Source: a virus | DNA: 36,722 nt | Virus record (IMG/VR): IMGVR_UViG_3300038429_000286 | Coordinates: 1 to 36,722 of that record | Strand: one strand, 5' to 3' | Shown here: in pieces, positions 36,254-36,722 of the stretch | Layout of the letters: each line of letters opens with the position of its first letter | Position numbering within the stretch: the stretch's first letter is position 1 | Position numbers and translations under genes: made by a program | Notes under the pieces: generated by a model | The model's input: the letters and a program-made list of their open reading frames with translations, nothing else | Database searches by the model: none | Told to the model about the DNA's origin: nothing

Positions 36254-36526
36254 GTGACCAAAGAGGAAATCACCATCGGTCGGCTGCGCAAACGTATCGC
36301 GACGCTTACGAAGCAGCGCGACCACTGGCATGCGGAATACGACAGCCTGTCCTCGTTCTTCAAGATCTATCCGTACATTGACCGGCATATGGAAGATCAC
36401 CGCAAGAGGCAATCCGACCGCAACAGGCTGCGTGAGTTAGAGGCGACTCAGGCGATATTGGTTCGAGAATTGGAACGCTATAAAGCGAGTGACGAAGTAG
36501 AGCATATCAGTGACAAAAAGGCGTAA
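36254..36526 (+). CDS. Coiled-coil phage protein, 90 aa, GTG start
   Basis: GTG preceded by GGCAGGAAA. VTKEEITIGRLRKRIATLTK then HWHAEYDSLSSFFKIY and a second helix QSDRNRLRELEATQAILVRE. Two helices, likely coiled coil. Function unknown. Confidence 0.6.
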   Translation: MTKEEITIGRLRKRIATLTKQRDHWHAEYDSLSSFFKIYPYIDRHMEDHRKRQSDRNRLRELEATQAILVRELERYKASDEVEHISDKKA

Positions 36527-36556
36527 AATGCAGCTTCCCACACATTGGAGGTTGCC

Positions 36557-36718
36557 ATGCTGATGAACGAACTTTTCGACAAGTACGAAGCCGAATATGT
36601 GCCCGAATTGGAGCCGCGCACCCAGCGCGATTACCGCGGCATTCTGGTGAAGCTGCGCGAGCAGGAGGCTAACGCCGAGGAAGCCGCTCGGGCGGATAAC
36701 TATGCGCGCTACTTCTGA
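36557..36718 (+). pseudogene. Integrase N-terminus fused in frame to the 68-bp repeat
   Basis: MLMNELFDKYEAEYVPELEP, RTQRDYRGILVKLRE matches the start of the core-binding domain of phage tyrosine recombinases (LFD.Y...V.P....RT..DY...L..L...). After KLRE the frame continues directly into the repeated tail QEANAEEAARADNYARYF and stops. GGAGG precedes the ATG. Either the contig end is a misassembly of a full integrase gene or a real recombination truncated it. Confidence 0.6.
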
Positions 36719-36722
36719 CCGG
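36655..36722. repeat. 68-bp perfect direct repeat, copy 2 (at the right window edge)
   Basis: Identical to 36178-36245. Lies exactly at the end of the sequence and replaces the expected continuation of the integrase gene. Confidence 0.95.

Noticed and set aside
1-36722. Complete, circularly permuted phage genome
   Set aside because: The left and right ends do not share a repeat. Capsid, tail and lysis genes are missing, and the right end repeats an internal segment instead.

Overview
The window is part of a temperate tailed bacteriophage or prophage. It carries terminase, portal and minor head genes, a Q-like antiterminator, a primase and helicase, an XRE repressor with operators, ERF and YqaJ recombination genes and the start of an integrase. 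GC-rich coding, tightly coupled ATGA/GTGA gene overlaps, a Lar-like protein, an Rmf-like protein and AlpA and Q families all point to a proteobacterial host. The genome is incomplete: I see no major capsid, tail or complete lysis genes, the first gene runs off the left edge, and the right edge stops inside a repeated sequence.

Layout. Positions 1-4934 (minus): late genes in the order Ig-like protein, portal, minor head protein, several small proteins, and a Nudix-DUF2213 fusion. Positions 5125-5497 (plus): an AlpA-type regulator gene with its own promoter, inserted like a moron among minus-strand late genes and followed by a 115-bp copy of a piece of a nearby transposon. Positions 5498-7829 (minus): terminase large and small subunits and an unusual hairpin array upstream of the small subunit. 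Positions 7830-10084: an IS1595-family element whose ends can be defined exactly (24-bp inverted repeats, 8-bp target duplication) and which carries several passenger genes. Positions 10092-11447 (minus): the first late genes, a Rho-independent terminator and the antiterminator, an arrangement like Q-pR'-tR' of lambda. Positions 11437-17600 (minus): replication and nuclease genes led by the XRE repressor.

From 17699 to the right end everything phage-derived is on the plus strand. It starts from a divergent operator region, with a headless TnpB fragment, a DUF7666 protein with thirteen 27-nt repeats, and about 15 very small coupled genes. Then come a SNF2-like helicase with a DNA methyltransferase, an HNH endonuclease, the ERF/YqaJ recombination module, a Ref-like HNH protein, an intact IS200/IS605 element (31718-33269), a second XRE protein, an exported protein with a GlyGly-CTERM-like tail, a minimal RNA ligase, zinc-ribbon proteins and an integrase N-terminus.

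How it works together (inference): the 17.6-17.7 kb switch controls leftward replication and then late transcription, the latter released by the Q-like protein past the terminator at 10.81 kb. Rightward transcription expresses host-interaction and recombination genes. Three mobile-DNA events (the IS1595 element, the IS605 element and the TnpB remnant) and one probable homing endonuclease have landed at gene junctions without breaking recognisable phage genes. The exception is the small gene at 5358-5699, whose C-terminus has been overwritten.
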